Counted from the first letter of the stretch, positions 10,691 through 22,558 are shown. The stretch: 64,000 nt of DNA from Tolypeutes matacus (GCA_026826555.1 JAKSZT010053837.1:5308520-5372519), one strand, 5' to 3'. Notes: generated from the letters alone by a model not told the origin. Translations and numbers: made by a program.

Positions 10691-11945
10691 TGTTTTTAAA
10701 AAGAAGGGTTTTGAAATTTTTTTACAATCAATATTGAGAGCCTCCTTTTTGCTCAAATGTGGCCTCTACCTAAGCCAAACTCAGCATATGAATGCATACC
10801 TTCCCCCCAGCGTGGGACATGACTCCTGGAGATGAGCCTCCCTGGCAATGAGGGATTAATACCAAGTGCCGACTGGAAAAAGACCTTGAATAAAGGGGGG
10901 AAAGGTAAAGACAAATGAGTTCATTTGGCTAAGGGACTTCAAAGAGAGTCGGGAGGTCATCCCAGAGATAACGCTTACGCACACCTCAGTAGGATCTCAC
11001 AGAACACCAAAGTGGATATCACCCCAAACAGAGGGGCTCCTGAGGGCTCGGGAGACACCCAGGTCCTATATAAGGGGGCATAGCTCCAGAGATTGATGCC
11101 TTATCAATGGGCTATACTTTGGAATCTGTGCTCCTGAGAGTGACAGAGTTGGACTTAAATAAGTCCTCCCTGCACATGGTCCATCAGTCCCTTCTATTCA
11201 AACCTATATGTGGTGCTGGAGTTTGTAGGTGTACTTTCAGAGACTGGAGCCTCTGGCCTGTCCATGTGCCAGCTGTGCCTAGAATCTCAGTGGAGCTACA
11301 ACTCCTACTCTACAGCTCAATGGACTCACCCAAAACACCTGGCGAGAAGATGATGATGGACAACGGCCATCCCAGGGAATGGAGAGAGTCTGCAGCTGTA
11401 GGCAGGATAATCTCAACCATCTTATCCATGGGATATAAGCCCCCTCTCACTTGGAGGTGGAGTGGACATCACCATCCCAGACTCCTCAGGATTGGGGGAA
11501 GACCTATGGACTAGAGTGGACTTCCTGGTATTCTGTTGTAGACATATTGTGATTCAAGCAATGGAAGAAATTACAACATTGATGTGGAGCCAGTGGCCAC
11601 TGGACGCTTTCGGGGCAGGGAGAGGGAAAAGCAGTTGTAATTACAGGGGTTTTTTTGGGACTTGGGAATTATCCTGAGTGACATTACGACGACAGATCTA
11701 GGCCATTTTACATCAGCATATAACATGCAGAACTGTGTGGGAGACAGTGAATATGTGAACTATGGTCCATGCTTAGTGGCAAAGCCCCAGGATGTGTATA
11801 TCCATTGCAGGGGATGTGCCACACTAATGAAAGATGTTTATGTGGGAGGTTGTGGGAGGTGTGGCAGGTGGGGAACATGGGAATCCCTGTAATTTTTGTG
11901 TAACATTTATGTAATCTAAGCATCTTTTAAAATATTTAAAAATAT
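10691..11945 (+). mobile_element. L1-associated 3' module or non-autonomous retroelement
   Basis: A 1.25-kb block unlike the preceding L1 3'UTR. It begins in a T/A-rich stretch, includes 'gcgtgggacatgactcctgg' (10811-10830), a TATA-like 'tatataaggggg' near 11068, and ends 'gtaacatttatgtaatctaag' plus an A/T tail. Its last ~280 bases recur on the minus strand at 23303-23605, and its final ~50 bases resemble 2886-2934, so it is dispersed. Open frames within it (11107-11514, 11462-11677, 11662-11892) match no protein I know. I infer the 3'UTR or half-element of an armadillo L1 family; an LTR-type origin is less likely given the A-rich end. Confidence 0.55.
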
Positions 11946-12267
11946 ATATATGTATTACTTATGTGGTAAATGTCCAGGAAAAAAAATAGTAAAGTTCCCA
12001 AACCAGAACTACAAGGTTAAATTATCTCAACTCCAAGAAGCCTAATCTAGTAACTCACCATAATATATACTCTTTTTCTTCCTAGAGACATTATTTACTG
12101 AATACATTTAGCCCTGCTAACTTTAAAACAATTCATGTAAGTTGTGGTTCCATTGTACAGATGTAATAGTTAATGAACAGATTTTATTTTAGCTCTTTTA
12201 AAGGCACAGTCTAATTTAACAATGTTCAACTGAAGTAGACATTATACATGGCTAATGTGGTTATGTG
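11946..12267. other. No gene recognised
   Basis: AT-rich single-copy looking sequence between the L1-associated module and a small L1 insertion. It opens with a TA-dinucleotide-rich stretch near 11940-11955. Confidence 0.4.
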
Positions 12268-12452
12268 AAAGTACTTAATCTTTTTTTTCATTTTTTTATT
12301 AGAGAATTTGTGAGCTTACAAATCAATCATGCATAATGTGCAGAATTCCTGTACATCAGCCCTCCATCAACACCTTATATTGTTGGGGAACATTTGTTAC
12401 AGATTATGAAAGAACTTAATCAGACTATTACCACTAAAAAGTACTTAATCTT
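12268..12452 (-). mobile_element. Tiny 5'-truncated L1 insertion with perfect 15-bp target duplication
   Basis: The insert at 12283-12437 is only about 155 bases. On the minus strand it reads as the end of an L1 3'UTR (aatagtctgatta, cataatctgtaacaaatgtt, ggaattctgca) followed by an A-rich tail. It is bounded by the identical direct repeat AAAGTACTTAATCTT at 12268-12282 and 12438-12452, the hallmark of target-primed reverse transcription. Confidence 0.85.
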
Positions 12453-12880
12453 AGTATATTAAGAAACCCCCTCTTTACTTCCTAGAAACCCAACTGATCC
12501 TTAAAATGTCAAAAGGTATTATTTCATGAGCGGCAGCTTATTTTCAACAGTACCAAATTTTGGTTATTTTATGAGTTAAGTTATTTTTGTGAACTGATGG
12601 AGAACCCCAATTACCATCTATGCTTAACTGGTAACAAAGTGGCAAGTGATGAAATGATGACTTAGGGAAGCTCCAAACACATTTTCCATTCAGCGTCTAG
12701 AAATGGTCCAGAGGTATCACCCAGTTTTCCTGAATTTGCAGTGACCTGAATTTGACATAAAACAAGCCAAATATTCCTATTTAGAAAAAAAAAGTGTCTC
12801 ATAATACTAAAAGCAGCAAAATAATTTGCTATCAAAAGGCCTGTGCCAGAAAAAAGAAAAAGAAAAAGAATTTTAAAAAA
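12453..12880. other. No gene recognised
   Basis: AT-rich sequence with a short A/G-rich patch (aaagaaaaagaaaaagaa) near 12855. Nothing coding or regulatory is recognisable. Confidence 0.4.
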
Positions 12881-13085
12881 GGCTTGTGTCAAACTCCACC
12901 ACTTAGTAACTTGTAGCCTTAGAAAAGCCTCATAACCTCTCACCCCTGAGATTCCTTATCACCAAATTAAGGATGATTGTAATACCAGCCTTTTCTACTA
13001 CACAGAACTACTGAGGCTCAAATGATAAAGTAATATAAAAGTGTTTTTGAAAAGTGCAAAATACCTCACAAATATAAATTATGAT
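12881..13085 (+). repeat. MIR SINE, diverged
   Basis: Follows MIR sense order: 'caaactccaccacttagtaac', 'cctcataacctctcacccctgag', 'aattaaggatgattgtaatacc', 'actgaggctcaaatgataaa', 'gtgcaaaatacctcacaa'. High divergence with several indels. Confidence 0.65.
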
Positions 13086-14119
13086 ATGTAAACAATATTT
13101 ATAAGTCAAATGCTCACCAATTTTAAGTTTTTATCTATTATCAAATAAATTCACCATTTAGAGAAACAAAAGTGACTAGGATTAGAATTATCCTCAATAA
13201 TACAATATAATAATTTATAATTCTGAGATTTTATAACATCTTGTGTTTTTTTAAGTATGACTCACAAACTCTACACTAACAATTTCAGGCAGTTAAGAGT
13301 CTGAACACCTTTTCTTAAAGACCTCCAGGCGAGAATTGTCACAGCTCCCTTGGTATTTAACTCTGGAACTAAGCAACTCAAATAGAATATAAACAAGTAA
13401 GCTCTCCTTTTTTTTTTTTTTTTTTTTTTTTTTGCATCTGCTACAAAGAAAAGAACATATACCAAGCTAGAATAACTCTGGATATGAAATTATATTCTAC
13501 AACCAGTTTTATGGCAGGTAGAGATACAAGAGCCAAAGTATAACAGACACAACTTTTTCATCTTTCATTCAACTTCCACGCTTCTTGCAGAGTTGGAAAC
13601 ATCCATTGCCTAGCCAAAAAAAAAATAAAAAATAAAAAATGCCTATCAGGTTTCCCAGTTTTCAAAATGGAAAGCTGCTTAACCTTGACACCTGCTTATC
13701 AAGAATAAAAAGAAAAAAAAAAAAAAAAACGAATAAAAAGTATATGGTCTTCTCTTCAACTCATACAACAGAACATCAGCACTTCATGCACCTGTCAAAT
13801 GTTAACTTAAACTCCTGAGAAAAGCAATACTAAGAAAAGTGATACTAGAAAGAGAGAATTTAAGGCACATTTTACTAAATTCTCAAGATCCACCCTGTGT
13901 TCTTTTGGAAGAGTTGAATGTAATGTGCTTGAACTATATTACATTCACTCTTCACAGAATGTATTTATTACTTGATTATATATAGTTATGCTTTAGGTTC
14001 TCATTGAGAACTAACATAAGAAATGACTACTTAAAAGAACTGTATTCCTTTAAGAGAATTTTCAAGTTTCCAACAGTGCCCAATACATTATTCAATATTT
14101 CTTTTAATACAATAATCTC
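13086..14119. other. No gene recognised; homopolymers and a short hairpin
   Basis: Contains a T run of 26 (13408-13433), A-rich stretches at 13615-13640 and an A run of 18 (13712-13729), plus a hairpin-forming inverted repeat at 13908-13953. The remainder is AT-rich sequence without recognisable genes. Confidence 0.45.
13908..13953. repeat. Short inverted repeat (hairpin)
   Basis: The left arm (13908-13924) and right arm (13938-13953) pair over 16 base pairs with a single bulged T, around a 13-base loop. The arms are GAAGAGT-T-GAATGTAAT and ATTACATTCACTCTTC. The stem is too short for a typical microRNA precursor, and no mobile-element termini are seen around it. Confidence 0.6.
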
Positions 14120-14325
14120 CTATAGCACTTGCTGTCTGTGGCACTTAATTGATACTTCACATACTATAACTTATTGAAATTCATATTTGCTTGTCTGTCA
14201 CCTCCCATGGACTGTTATATTCAAGAGAAGAAACTATGTTTTGTTCACTATCATTTTTTAAATACTGAGCACAGTGCCTGGCACATATCTGAGTTCAATA
14301 ATCATTCACTGAACAAATAAATCAT
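14120..14325 (+). repeat. L2 LINE 3' end
   Basis: Contains the L2 3'-terminal signature in sense order: a 'ttgtctgtcacctccc' block, 'gagaagaaactatgttttgttcactat', then 'gagcacagtgcctggcacatat' and 'ttcaataatcattcactgaa'. A second, weaker tail of the same type (cttaataaatatttgatgatgat) follows at about 14390-14480. Confidence 0.65.
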
Positions 14326-14480
14326 TTACTATAACTTTAGTTTTACAGGACATACATTCAGTCCTAAATAGAAAATAATCTCCTTAAAAGAAGAAACCAC
14401 ATCTTCCATTTATTTATCTTCTCTTTCTTCCCAGAACTGTACCCTTCTCATAGAAAGGACTTAATAAATATTTGATGATG

Positions 14481-16022
14481 ATAGTGGTAGTGGTGGGAGG
14501 ACAAATTATTCTCATCAAAACAACATATAATATAGTGTTCATCATTAAAATCAAATACAAAAATGTTAAGTGATTATCATTGTATGCTGAGATTATGAAT
14601 AGTTAATTTCTTATTTATTTTCTAAATTTTCCAATAATGGTTAGGGGGATTTTAGTTGTGCTCCCACACAACAGCAAGTCTAATAAGAATCAGTTTCTTA
14701 TGCAAACAAAATCTAGATTGACTATACTAATTCACCTTAAAAAAGTGAATCTCCTACAGTAGTATATTTACATTTCAGAAACCTCAAACCTACTTCCAAG
14801 ACCAGATGATAACATTCTTGTTTTCCTCTTGCTGAGGACGGCTGCCTCATGAATTGCACTCTATCTTTCTGAACCTGCTGGTGCTTGGATGATGATAAAG
14901 AGAAATCAGGAGCCAAAAGTGACAAAGATCTCCCACCCTGTAGAGGACACACCTGCCACTCCAGTGCTCGGTGTGGGTTTGCCATGGCCCTGTGCTAATG
15001 CCAACTCTAGTTTTAGTTCGTAGCTGGCAAGAGCAATTGTCCTTAATTAGAAAGCCTGGTTTTACACTCTATCTGATGGCAGACACATGCACAATTCTCC
15101 TTATCACAATCAGGAGTGATTTGATCCCATAAGCAGTCTAAGCACTCCACGAAGATAAAAGTTAAAGAAATTCCTTTAAGTGTATATACCAAGATAAGCT
15201 TCTCTCCCTCAATTTGATCAACTGGTCTCTGCCCTGGATAGGTTTCTCTTCTTCAAAGAGTAGTGTTTGAAAAGTATACATCCTTATGGCCTAAAATGGA
15301 CCAAGAGAAGTCCAGAGATAAAAGTAGAAGAGGTGAAACTGACACCTAGGAACACTCACTCTGGCACGCCAGTTCGAGAAGCCTCAGGCAGTGAATAGTT
15401 GCTTAATGCGACACAAAGCCAAAGCAGAAGCAAGAATGGAAAGGTCGGATGCATGTCAGTACTGCTGAGTACTTGAAACCACAGCTATTATTCACATGAT
15501 ATGACATAGAAATACACTCTGGAATTGATGTGTACAAGTATGTAGACTATTTATCCATGCAAGCAACTTTTAGAGAGCGTGTTTTACAAACACATGTACC
15601 TATTTAGATGTTGGACTTAAATTAACTAACCCAAAAGGGAGCATCTTTGGAAAAATACCCCTTTCTTAGCATCAAAAGGGCTTTCTTTCTGAACACTTCA
15701 GCTCAAATAAAAGTCCATAAAGAGAATTAAATTCTAATAACATTAAACAATAAAAAAAGTAAACAATCAGATACAGAAAAACTCGGCTTCTTTCCTTATC
15801 ATAAGGACCAAATCCTTAGCTCAGCTTCAAGATTCTGCATAATCAATTTCAACATTCTAATTTCAACTCCACCAATACCAATATATATTCCTTCCTCCCT
15901 CCCTCCCTTCCTTCCACAAAAATATGTGAAGCTCTAGCAATAAACAAGTCTATAATGATTCCAGTCCTTTAAAAGCTCACATTTAAGTGCCCTCCAGTCA
16001 AACTCATCAATTCAGTGGACGA
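14481..16022. other. No gene recognised
   Basis: About 1.5 kb of mixed sequence with a slightly GC-richer stretch at 14790-15010. The minus-strand frame there (14737-14985) matches no known family. A CCTT/CCTC-rich microsatellite lies at about 15889-15916. Confidence 0.4.
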
Positions 16023-16145
16023 CCTCACATTCATTCAGCAAATATATATTGGATATATTAAATGTTGGGCACAGTTCTAGATACTAGGGATATAGCAGTA
16101 AAGAAAGAGACAAGATTTTTTGCTTTTACAAATTTCACAACCTTA
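16023..16145 (-). repeat. L2 fragment, reverse orientation
   Basis: Plus strand reads 'attcattcagcaaatatata', 'gggcacagttctagatactagggatatagcagtaaag', the reverse complement of the L2 3' end (TTCATTCAACAAATATTTATTGAG..., GGCACTGTTCTAGG...). Confidence 0.6.
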
Positions 16146-16892
16146 TAAATGAAGAAATGGACCTGTCCCTTTGTACTTTTATGCCTTGTTCATGATATTT
16201 CTCCTCTCTCCTCCATACCTCTCCTTATCATCAGCCCCACCAAACTCCACTTACACTGTAGTTCAGATAACATATTAGATGTTAACTAGACTACTGGTGA
16301 AGAAATTGACACTCAAGCAGGACTTAAATCTGGAGTGTGTGGTTTTTTGGGAGGAGTAGGGAGTGAGGGCCAGCAAAGTTAGGAAATCAAAGAATATTAA
16401 AGGATTGTGGGCACATTTTTAAGGCCAAGATACAGGAAATCAGTAACTAGGTCTAGGGTGGAGTTGAAGATTTCCTCACACAAGCAAGACATTCCAGTTA
16501 TTAGACTGAGAAAACAAAGTTAATACAGAACCAGCAGCAATGGTTCTTGATCCCAAGTAAGAAGCAAACAAGTCAAGGCTCTGGAATTCTCCCAAGGACA
16601 GAGCTGGCCCATCTGGACTGGGCTGAGCCTTAGGCAGGAGTCAAGTAAACCGAGCAATAGAATTAAAAGAAATTAAGGGGCCCAGAGCCAGGAATATTAT
16701 GATATTGAGACCTCAAATTCTCTAAGAACAGGTTAAAAAAAAGTCTCTAATTACAGAGTCAATTGGCATAATCTCCCTTCCCTTTCCTAGTAACTTGATC
16801 AGTAGGTAGGTAGAAATAATGGCTCTAAGAAGCTATATCCCAATAGTGAAGATTTGGTAATGGTGAAAGTAATAGCAGAAAAGTGAATTGTA
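16146..16892. other. No gene recognised
   Basis: Single-copy looking sequence. Purine-rich in 16340-16700, without recognisable repeats or exons. Confidence 0.4.
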
Positions 16893-17000
16893 ATAGCAGT
16901 AATCATAATCATAATGCTTCTTTACATTTATTCATCACTTAACACCTTAAAAATAATTTTCAATGCATTATCTCATTTCATTGAGGAAAGCAAAGAGGTA
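16893..17000 (-). repeat. MIR-like fragment
   Basis: The order 'acatttattcatcacttaacacctt', 'caatgcattatctcatttcattgagg', 'gaggtattattaatttt' fits the reverse complement of the MIR middle and 3' half. Weak. Confidence 0.45.
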
Positions 17001-20000
17001 TTATTAATTTTCTCAGGACATCAACAATCTTAGTTGTATTATTTTAGTTATATTATGGCAGAAGAGGCTTCTGTGGGATTACCATCATTTACAGCATTGT
17101 CTCCTAAAAAACATGACTCAAGCTGTAATTGGATCAGGATCTCTCTTCTCACTACAAACCGAGTGGTAAACGTGAGACCCTCCACCTGGGCTACAGCAGA
17201 AAGAGTTTATCCCCCAACTTGCCCAAGGAATGGAGCTTTATTTTCAGTTGTCTGTGTGTCTCAGAAACATCATCACTAAAGCTTTTGAGCTTGTTCAGTT
17301 ACTTTCAAAAGACTTCTTTTTAAAAAAATGAGAAAGAGTAAATAAAATGCAATTATTAGAGTGCTGATAGTAATTCACTGTAGTCATAGCAAGCAAAGCT
17401 AATGTTGAAATGGAGAGCCGACAAAGATGAAGCCACTGCAAAATGACCAGGTCTTTGATTATTTTTCAGAATTCCTGCCTCATTTCTTCATATACCCTCA
17501 ACTACCTTTGAGACTTGGAAACAAATCATAACAGCTATAAATGCTATTACCATTATTTGGATAAGACATGCTTAATATTAAAGTATAATCCAGGCACAAA
17601 AGTATAAGTATCATCAGAGGCAGTGGACATATTGCAAGTTGAAGGAAATCTTGGATGATCATTTCTGTCTTATAGATGACAGAACGTGGCTGAAAGATAA
17701 AAGGTATTCAAATGATTTAATTTATGCAAACCTCAATTAAAAATTTCTAGTGATCAAAATAACTATACAGTACATGAACTACACTATTCTATCTAATTTA
17801 AATTTTCTCACTTCCTCTCCCATGCTCATTCCAGAAGGGCTGTTTAATACTTAATAGTCCAGCATTAAATGGATTCTATTCTTGAATTTTTACAAAAGGG
17901 TTGGAGCTTTCACCCCACAAATAAAACCAAATAGTCACGAATTTAAACAAAATTGGGTAAACATTAAATAAGGGTGAGGGCAGTTACTGTTTCATAGGGT
18001 CACTCCTGCAAGGGAAGGGATGGCTGGACATTTTATCCTAGACCTAAGGAGGTGGGGAAAAGCCAGCACCAACAGTTTACCCCTAGGTCACCATCCGGCT
18101 TAGGACCAAGCAGAACAGAGATTGGCAGGGCAGTCACTGTGTCCAGCCCCCAACTGGGCATTAGCTCTAGCCTGATTGACACTGGGTACAAAGTTTCACA
18201 GCATTCTTCTACTGCATGAATTCTTCCCTGTGCCAGAAGAATAAGGAAAAGATTCTGTCACAGTTGGTGCTGGGCTAACCTCAATCAAGGCACTGGTCTC
18301 ATTTGGAAAAAAAGAGTTTAAGTGATTCTATTCTCCTATTCTATAAACACCCCAAGTGTCCAGATCCAAACCAAAACTGTAGGCAGCTGAAGGAAAGGAT
18401 GAAAGGCAAAGGTCATGAGTTTGGCAGGAATGGAAATCTTGAATCTCTTCACACCACACCACTATAAATCTGAAATACAGAGGGAGGGGGACTCATTAAG
18501 GATTAGTCACATACTTACATATTCCCGTTTTACTTAGTAACTGCTCTGAGGATATAGTAGTCAGCATGGCTTGGTGGCCAATGAGGAATATGAAAATAGG
18601 CATTCATCTTTAGATCCTGGGCAAACACAGCAACAGTCATGGGAGCTAAAAGAGCTAAAGACACCCAAATAATTCTTAAAACCTTTCCCTGAACACCCAA
18701 ACCCATATCTTATAGACCCAAACTGTCTATAAGATTTAGGTAAAATGTGAATGAACTATGTGAAAGAAATTTTAGAAAATCTCTACAGGCAAGAATATTG
18801 GCTTTATTTTTTTTTTCTCAAGTGTTAGAGATAGGGATGCAGGCTAGTTGAGCAATGTGTAATGTGATGTTATGAAAAGAAAAGGCCAGGGCAACCAGAA
18901 GCAACCTGAGCCTGGCTGCCACTGGGCTGCTTTCCATCCTCCTCTCCAAGGTACGAGGGGAGGGCTGCTCCTCCCCCTCTGAAGCCTCCACCCTTGGGAC
19001 TGCAGTCCCTCCCCTTCACTAACCTCTAACAAAATGCCACACTGACCTGACATATACATACCCAGAAAGCTTCCCAGAGGTCAGGTCTGCTTCATCCTAG
19101 TGGTTAGAGATATCGGGAGAGAAACTATGCGTAGATTACATCAAAGGTGTACATCGCTCACATGTAGGCAATTTCAGAGCTTTTGCAATCTGTCAGCCAA
19201 CTCCTTCTGTCACAAGGTCCTGGAAAATCAGCCCTTCCTCCTTAAAACCACTTGAAGTAGTCGTGGCTGGAGGTTCCCGGCTCAGCAGATCATTAAACCA
19301 GTCTCTCCTTGGCACCCAACCCCCACCCTCCACACTAACATTTAACAAGCTGACTCCCTCTCCTCTCCTCCCTTCCTGGTACCAGCAGTCAAGCCTTCCC
19401 TAAAAATCCCTTCCTGCCCCTCCCTTAACTCTTTATTCTGAAGTTCTGCTCCATTTCTTAAATAGTTCCGTATTCTTTCACATTCATCCCACTCTCTCAG
19501 AGTTAACCACGTAGGCCTTCCTATCATTACCTCTTAGAATTTTACACTTTCCAGGTCACATTTATATTGTTAATTGCTCTTTCCCAGCTAGAGAGCACTC
19601 ATACCTTCTTATGGATTCCCAAGCAGCGCCTATGACATTTCCCCTCTATATAAAGACGCAAAGCTATTTTATTTAGCAAGTGTTGTATTATGATTTATTT
19701 TTCCAAATAGCTGATTGATCCATCCAACCTTTCATGGAATTTTTCCTGGAACCAAAACTACAATGTAAGAAAATCTTGCTAAGTATTCAGTCAGGGAGTA
19801 ACGAACAGGTGAAACTGTATAGCCTACACAGGAATCAAGTATCATGAACTTGATGATATTAAAATAGTCTACAGGGTTTCTCCAGAAAAAGGCAACAATG
19901 AAATACTCTAAGTAGACCTATAATTATACACTAAGAAGATTAAAGTAATAAATAGCACAAATCAATCCTTAATGACCAGCTTACAAGGAATGCTTTTATA

Positions 20001-20703
20001 CTCAGGAAACCCAAACATCATAGATTTGCAATGAGAGGTTTTTAATTCTGGATAAGAGCATAATTCAGAAAGCAACATTGATCAGCCTTAGAGAGACCAG
20101 AGTACATGGTTACCATAATGCCATCATTTTAGTCTTTTGGAAAATAAAACCTCTTAGTCAAATCATCTTGGAAAACAAATTTAGCATCACCCAATCAACC
20201 ATTCTGAATTCCAATTATGTTAGTCTTCATCAATAAGTCACAAGGGAGTGGTGATCAACTCTTATGTATTCCTGTGCTCCTAGTTTCAAGGCAGTATCTG
20301 CAGTGAAAACCTAATAATATTTATTAAATCAGGTTGCAAAATGAGGTGACTGGATAAAATTATTTCTAAGTTTGTGCCCATTTTTAAATCCTCTCAGAGC
20401 AATAGTGTAGAGTGAACTGTTAGCAAGAAACTTGGTGGTAGCTTATCCTATGCAAAATTAAACTTTCCATCAGCTTACTCATTATATATTATTACTTCTT
20501 ACTAATATATTATTACTCACTAATTACAAAGAAAAAATGGTATTTATGATGGAGAGACCTCGTGGACACCTACTTAACCAAGCAGTCAAACCTAGCATCT
20601 CCAATAACAGGTCACTCTGGCATTACCTGCCTACTAATGTGATACAATAGGAAATGCACACCATCACTTATGGAGCACTCGTGTCAAAACGGTTTAACCT
20701 GAG
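17001..20703. other. Long stretch without recognisable gene or repeat
   Basis: About 3.7 kb. It has GC-moderate islands at 17980-18200 and 18880-19060 but no CpG clustering. Small open frames (for example plus 17034-17279, minus 18844-19059) show no family resemblance. If there is a conserved non-coding element in the intron, this is one of the few long repeat-free places for it, but the sequence alone does not show one. Confidence 0.4.
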
Positions 20704-21122
20704 TATTAGTTATCTACTACTGCGTAACAAAGCCCCTACAACTTAGCAGCTTCTGTGCATAGTGCATTCAGACAGGGCACAACTGGGGCAGCTTATCTCT
20801 GCTCCAGTACATCTTGGGCCTCAGCTGGAAGAAGTGCTAGCTGGGAGATGGAATAATCTGAAGGCCTGTTCACTCACATGCCTGGCTATCAGCTAAGACC
20901 TTAGCTGGGACAGTGGAACGTCTTCATATGGCCAGGGCTTCCTCACAATGTGATAGCTGGAAACAATGACAAACATCCCAAGAAAGAGGGAGCAAGTCTT
21001 AAGTCATGTAGCATTACTTCTACCTTACTTCACTGATAGGCTGTCACAAGCTGTCACAAGCCCTAACCCACCTTCAAGGGGGAACGGAGACCTCACCTCT
21101 CAGCAGGAGTGTCAGTCATGTT
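20704..21122 (-). mobile_element. MLT1-like (ERVL-MaLR) LTR, ancient
   Basis: Plus strand begins 'tattagttatctactactgcgtaacaaag' and proceeds through 'tctgaaggcctg', 'cactcacatgcctggctatcag', 'cttcatatggccagggcttcctcacaatgtg', 'catcccaagaaagagggagc' to 'tcaagggggaacggagacctcacctctcagcaggagtgtc'. This is the reverse complement of MLT1-type LTRs as I remember them. It is a non-coding solo LTR or part of one, heavily diverged, with no open reading frame. Confidence 0.6.
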
Positions 21123-21317
21123 GTAAGTAAACAACATGGTATGGGCTAAATATATTAGTGCAGCAGTTTGCCAAAGACACGATCTGTCACAACCTGAATC
21201 CAATCATATGGAAACAGCCAATACAAATCCATAAAGTGGCACATTCAACAAGACAACCGGCCCGAACTCTTCAAAAGATCAATTTCATGAAAGACAAAAA
21301 AAGAGTGGGTTGTGTCC

Positions 21318-21626
21318 TAGGTCTGCCCAAGAGAACTTTCAGTGGTGAAAGAAATAATCTACATTTGTGCTGCCCAACACGGGAGCCAGTAGCCACATAT
21401 GGCTACTAAGTGCTTGAAATGTGGCTAGTGTAGCTCAGGAACTGAATTTTTACTTTTATTAAATAATTTTAATCAGGGGAGCATGTGTAGCTCAATGGTT
21501 GAGTGCCTGCTTCCTATATACAAGTTCCCGGGTTCAATCCCTGGTACCTCCTAAAAATAATAATAATAATAATTTAAATTTAAATAGTCACATGTGGCTA
21601 GTGGCTACCATACTGGAGAACACAAG
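21318..21626 (+). mobile_element. MER5A (hAT-Charlie non-autonomous DNA transposon), split by a SINE
   Basis: Left part resembles CAGTGCTGTCCAATAGAACTTTC (here taggtctgcccaagagaactttc). It continues 'gtgctgcccaacacgggagccagtagccacatatggctact', 'gtgcttgaaatgtggctagtg', 'aggaactgaatttttacttttatt', and resumes after the nested SINE with 'aatttaaatttaaatagtcacatgtggctagtggctaccat'. This order is diagnostic for MER5A. The 8-bp target duplication is no longer recognisable. Confidence 0.85.
21475..21570 (+). mobile_element. tRNA-derived SINE (DAS-type monomer) nested in MER5A
   Basis: 'gcatgtgtagctcaatggttgag' supplies a pol III A box (TAGCTCAATGG) and 'cgggttcaatccc' a B box, followed by 'tggtacctcctaaaaataataataat' as tail. 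It is inserted in the AT-rich centre of MER5A, whose halves flank it. The likely target duplication is the AT-rich 'aataatttta/aataatttaa' pair. Confidence 0.8.
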
Positions 21627-22277
21627 TATAGGTTAAAAGATGCCTGTCCAAAGAGACAGGACAACCAAATGCAATGCATGCACCTTGATTGTATCTTACC
21701 TCAAACAAACATAAAACATATAATATACAATATTTCAAAAACTATGAGGGCAATTTTAGCACAAATGGAGAAATATGAAAATGACTATATATTCAATGAT
21801 TGAATCAGAATTAAAATGAGTATGACAATAGAAGAGAGGTTATATAGCAGAATATCTTTGTTCTGAGTAGATATATAATCACTAAGGAAGTACCTTGGTG
21901 TCTGCAGTTTACTACTTACTATCTAATGGTTTAGGAGAAAAAGAAGTGTGCATGTGTGTATACAGAAAGAGAGAGAACATCTATATATACATTCATATAT
22001 ATACACATACATAATATACTTACAGAGATAGAGATTGAATTTGTATGTGGAAAATGCTTACAAGTGGTGAATTTAAGTATATATGGGTATTCATTGTACT
22101 AGCCATTCAACTTTTCCATAGTTTCAAAAATTTGTTTAATAAAAAGATGAGGAGGAATTAAATATCTTCCCTCTCTAATGCCTATTATACTTCTTATATA
22201 AACTGTGTAATCAAAATTAGCTTATGCTTTCAAAATATTTTATGACTCAGGATTTTATACCCCATAGGGTTTCTTTT

Positions 22278-22278
<1 letters not shown>
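21627..22278. other. No gene recognised; TA-rich simple sequence inside
   Basis: AT-rich. It includes an alternating TA/CA-rich low-complexity stretch (about 21975-22025: tatatatacattcatatatatacacataca) and ordinary sequence. No coding signal. Confidence 0.4.
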
Positions 22279-22326
<48 letters not shown>

Positions 22327-22330
22327 CATC
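22279..22330. repeat. (TATC)n microsatellite
   Basis: About twelve perfect TATC units at 22279-22326 grading into CCATCCATC. It abuts the tail side of the minus-strand SINE that follows, so it probably grew from that SINE's (ATAAATGA)-type tail. Confidence 0.9.
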
Positions 22331-22558
22331 CATCCCCCCTTGCTGCTTGTGCTCTCTGTGTTCATTTGCTGTGCATTTTTGTTTTGTTTTGTTTTGTTTT
22401 TCTGTGTCTGCTTGTCTCCCTTTGTTGTGTCATCTTGCTGTGTCACCTCACCGCGCCGCGCAGGCTGGCTTGCCTTCACCAGGAGGCCCCAGAAATCGAA
22501 CCCAGGGCCTCCCATATGGTAAACGGGAGCCCAACCAATTGAGCCACAGCCGCTTCCC
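22331..22558 (-). mobile_element. DAS-type tRNA-derived SINE
   Basis: On the minus strand it begins GGGAAGCGGCTGTGGCTCAA, contains the A box (TGGCTCAATTGG), the 'cgtttaccatatgggaggcc' block and a B box (GGGTTCGATTTC). It runs through 'cctcctggtgaaggcaagcc' to the 'caaggggggatgg' tail. An internal TTTTG-repeat block (22378-22399) differs from the plus-strand copies. Confidence 0.85.

Noticed and set aside
11107..11892. Three successive open frames (135, 71 and 76 codons)
   Set aside because: They lie in the dispersed L1-associated module, are in different frames, and the copy at 23303-23605 does not preserve them.
14737..14985. 82-codon minus-strand frame as a small exon
   Set aside because: No flanking acceptor and donor pair that I could support and no family resemblance.
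21475..21545. Possible tRNA gene
   Set aside because: Same reason: A/B boxes belong to a SINE inserted in MER5A; no proper acceptor stem closure is evident.
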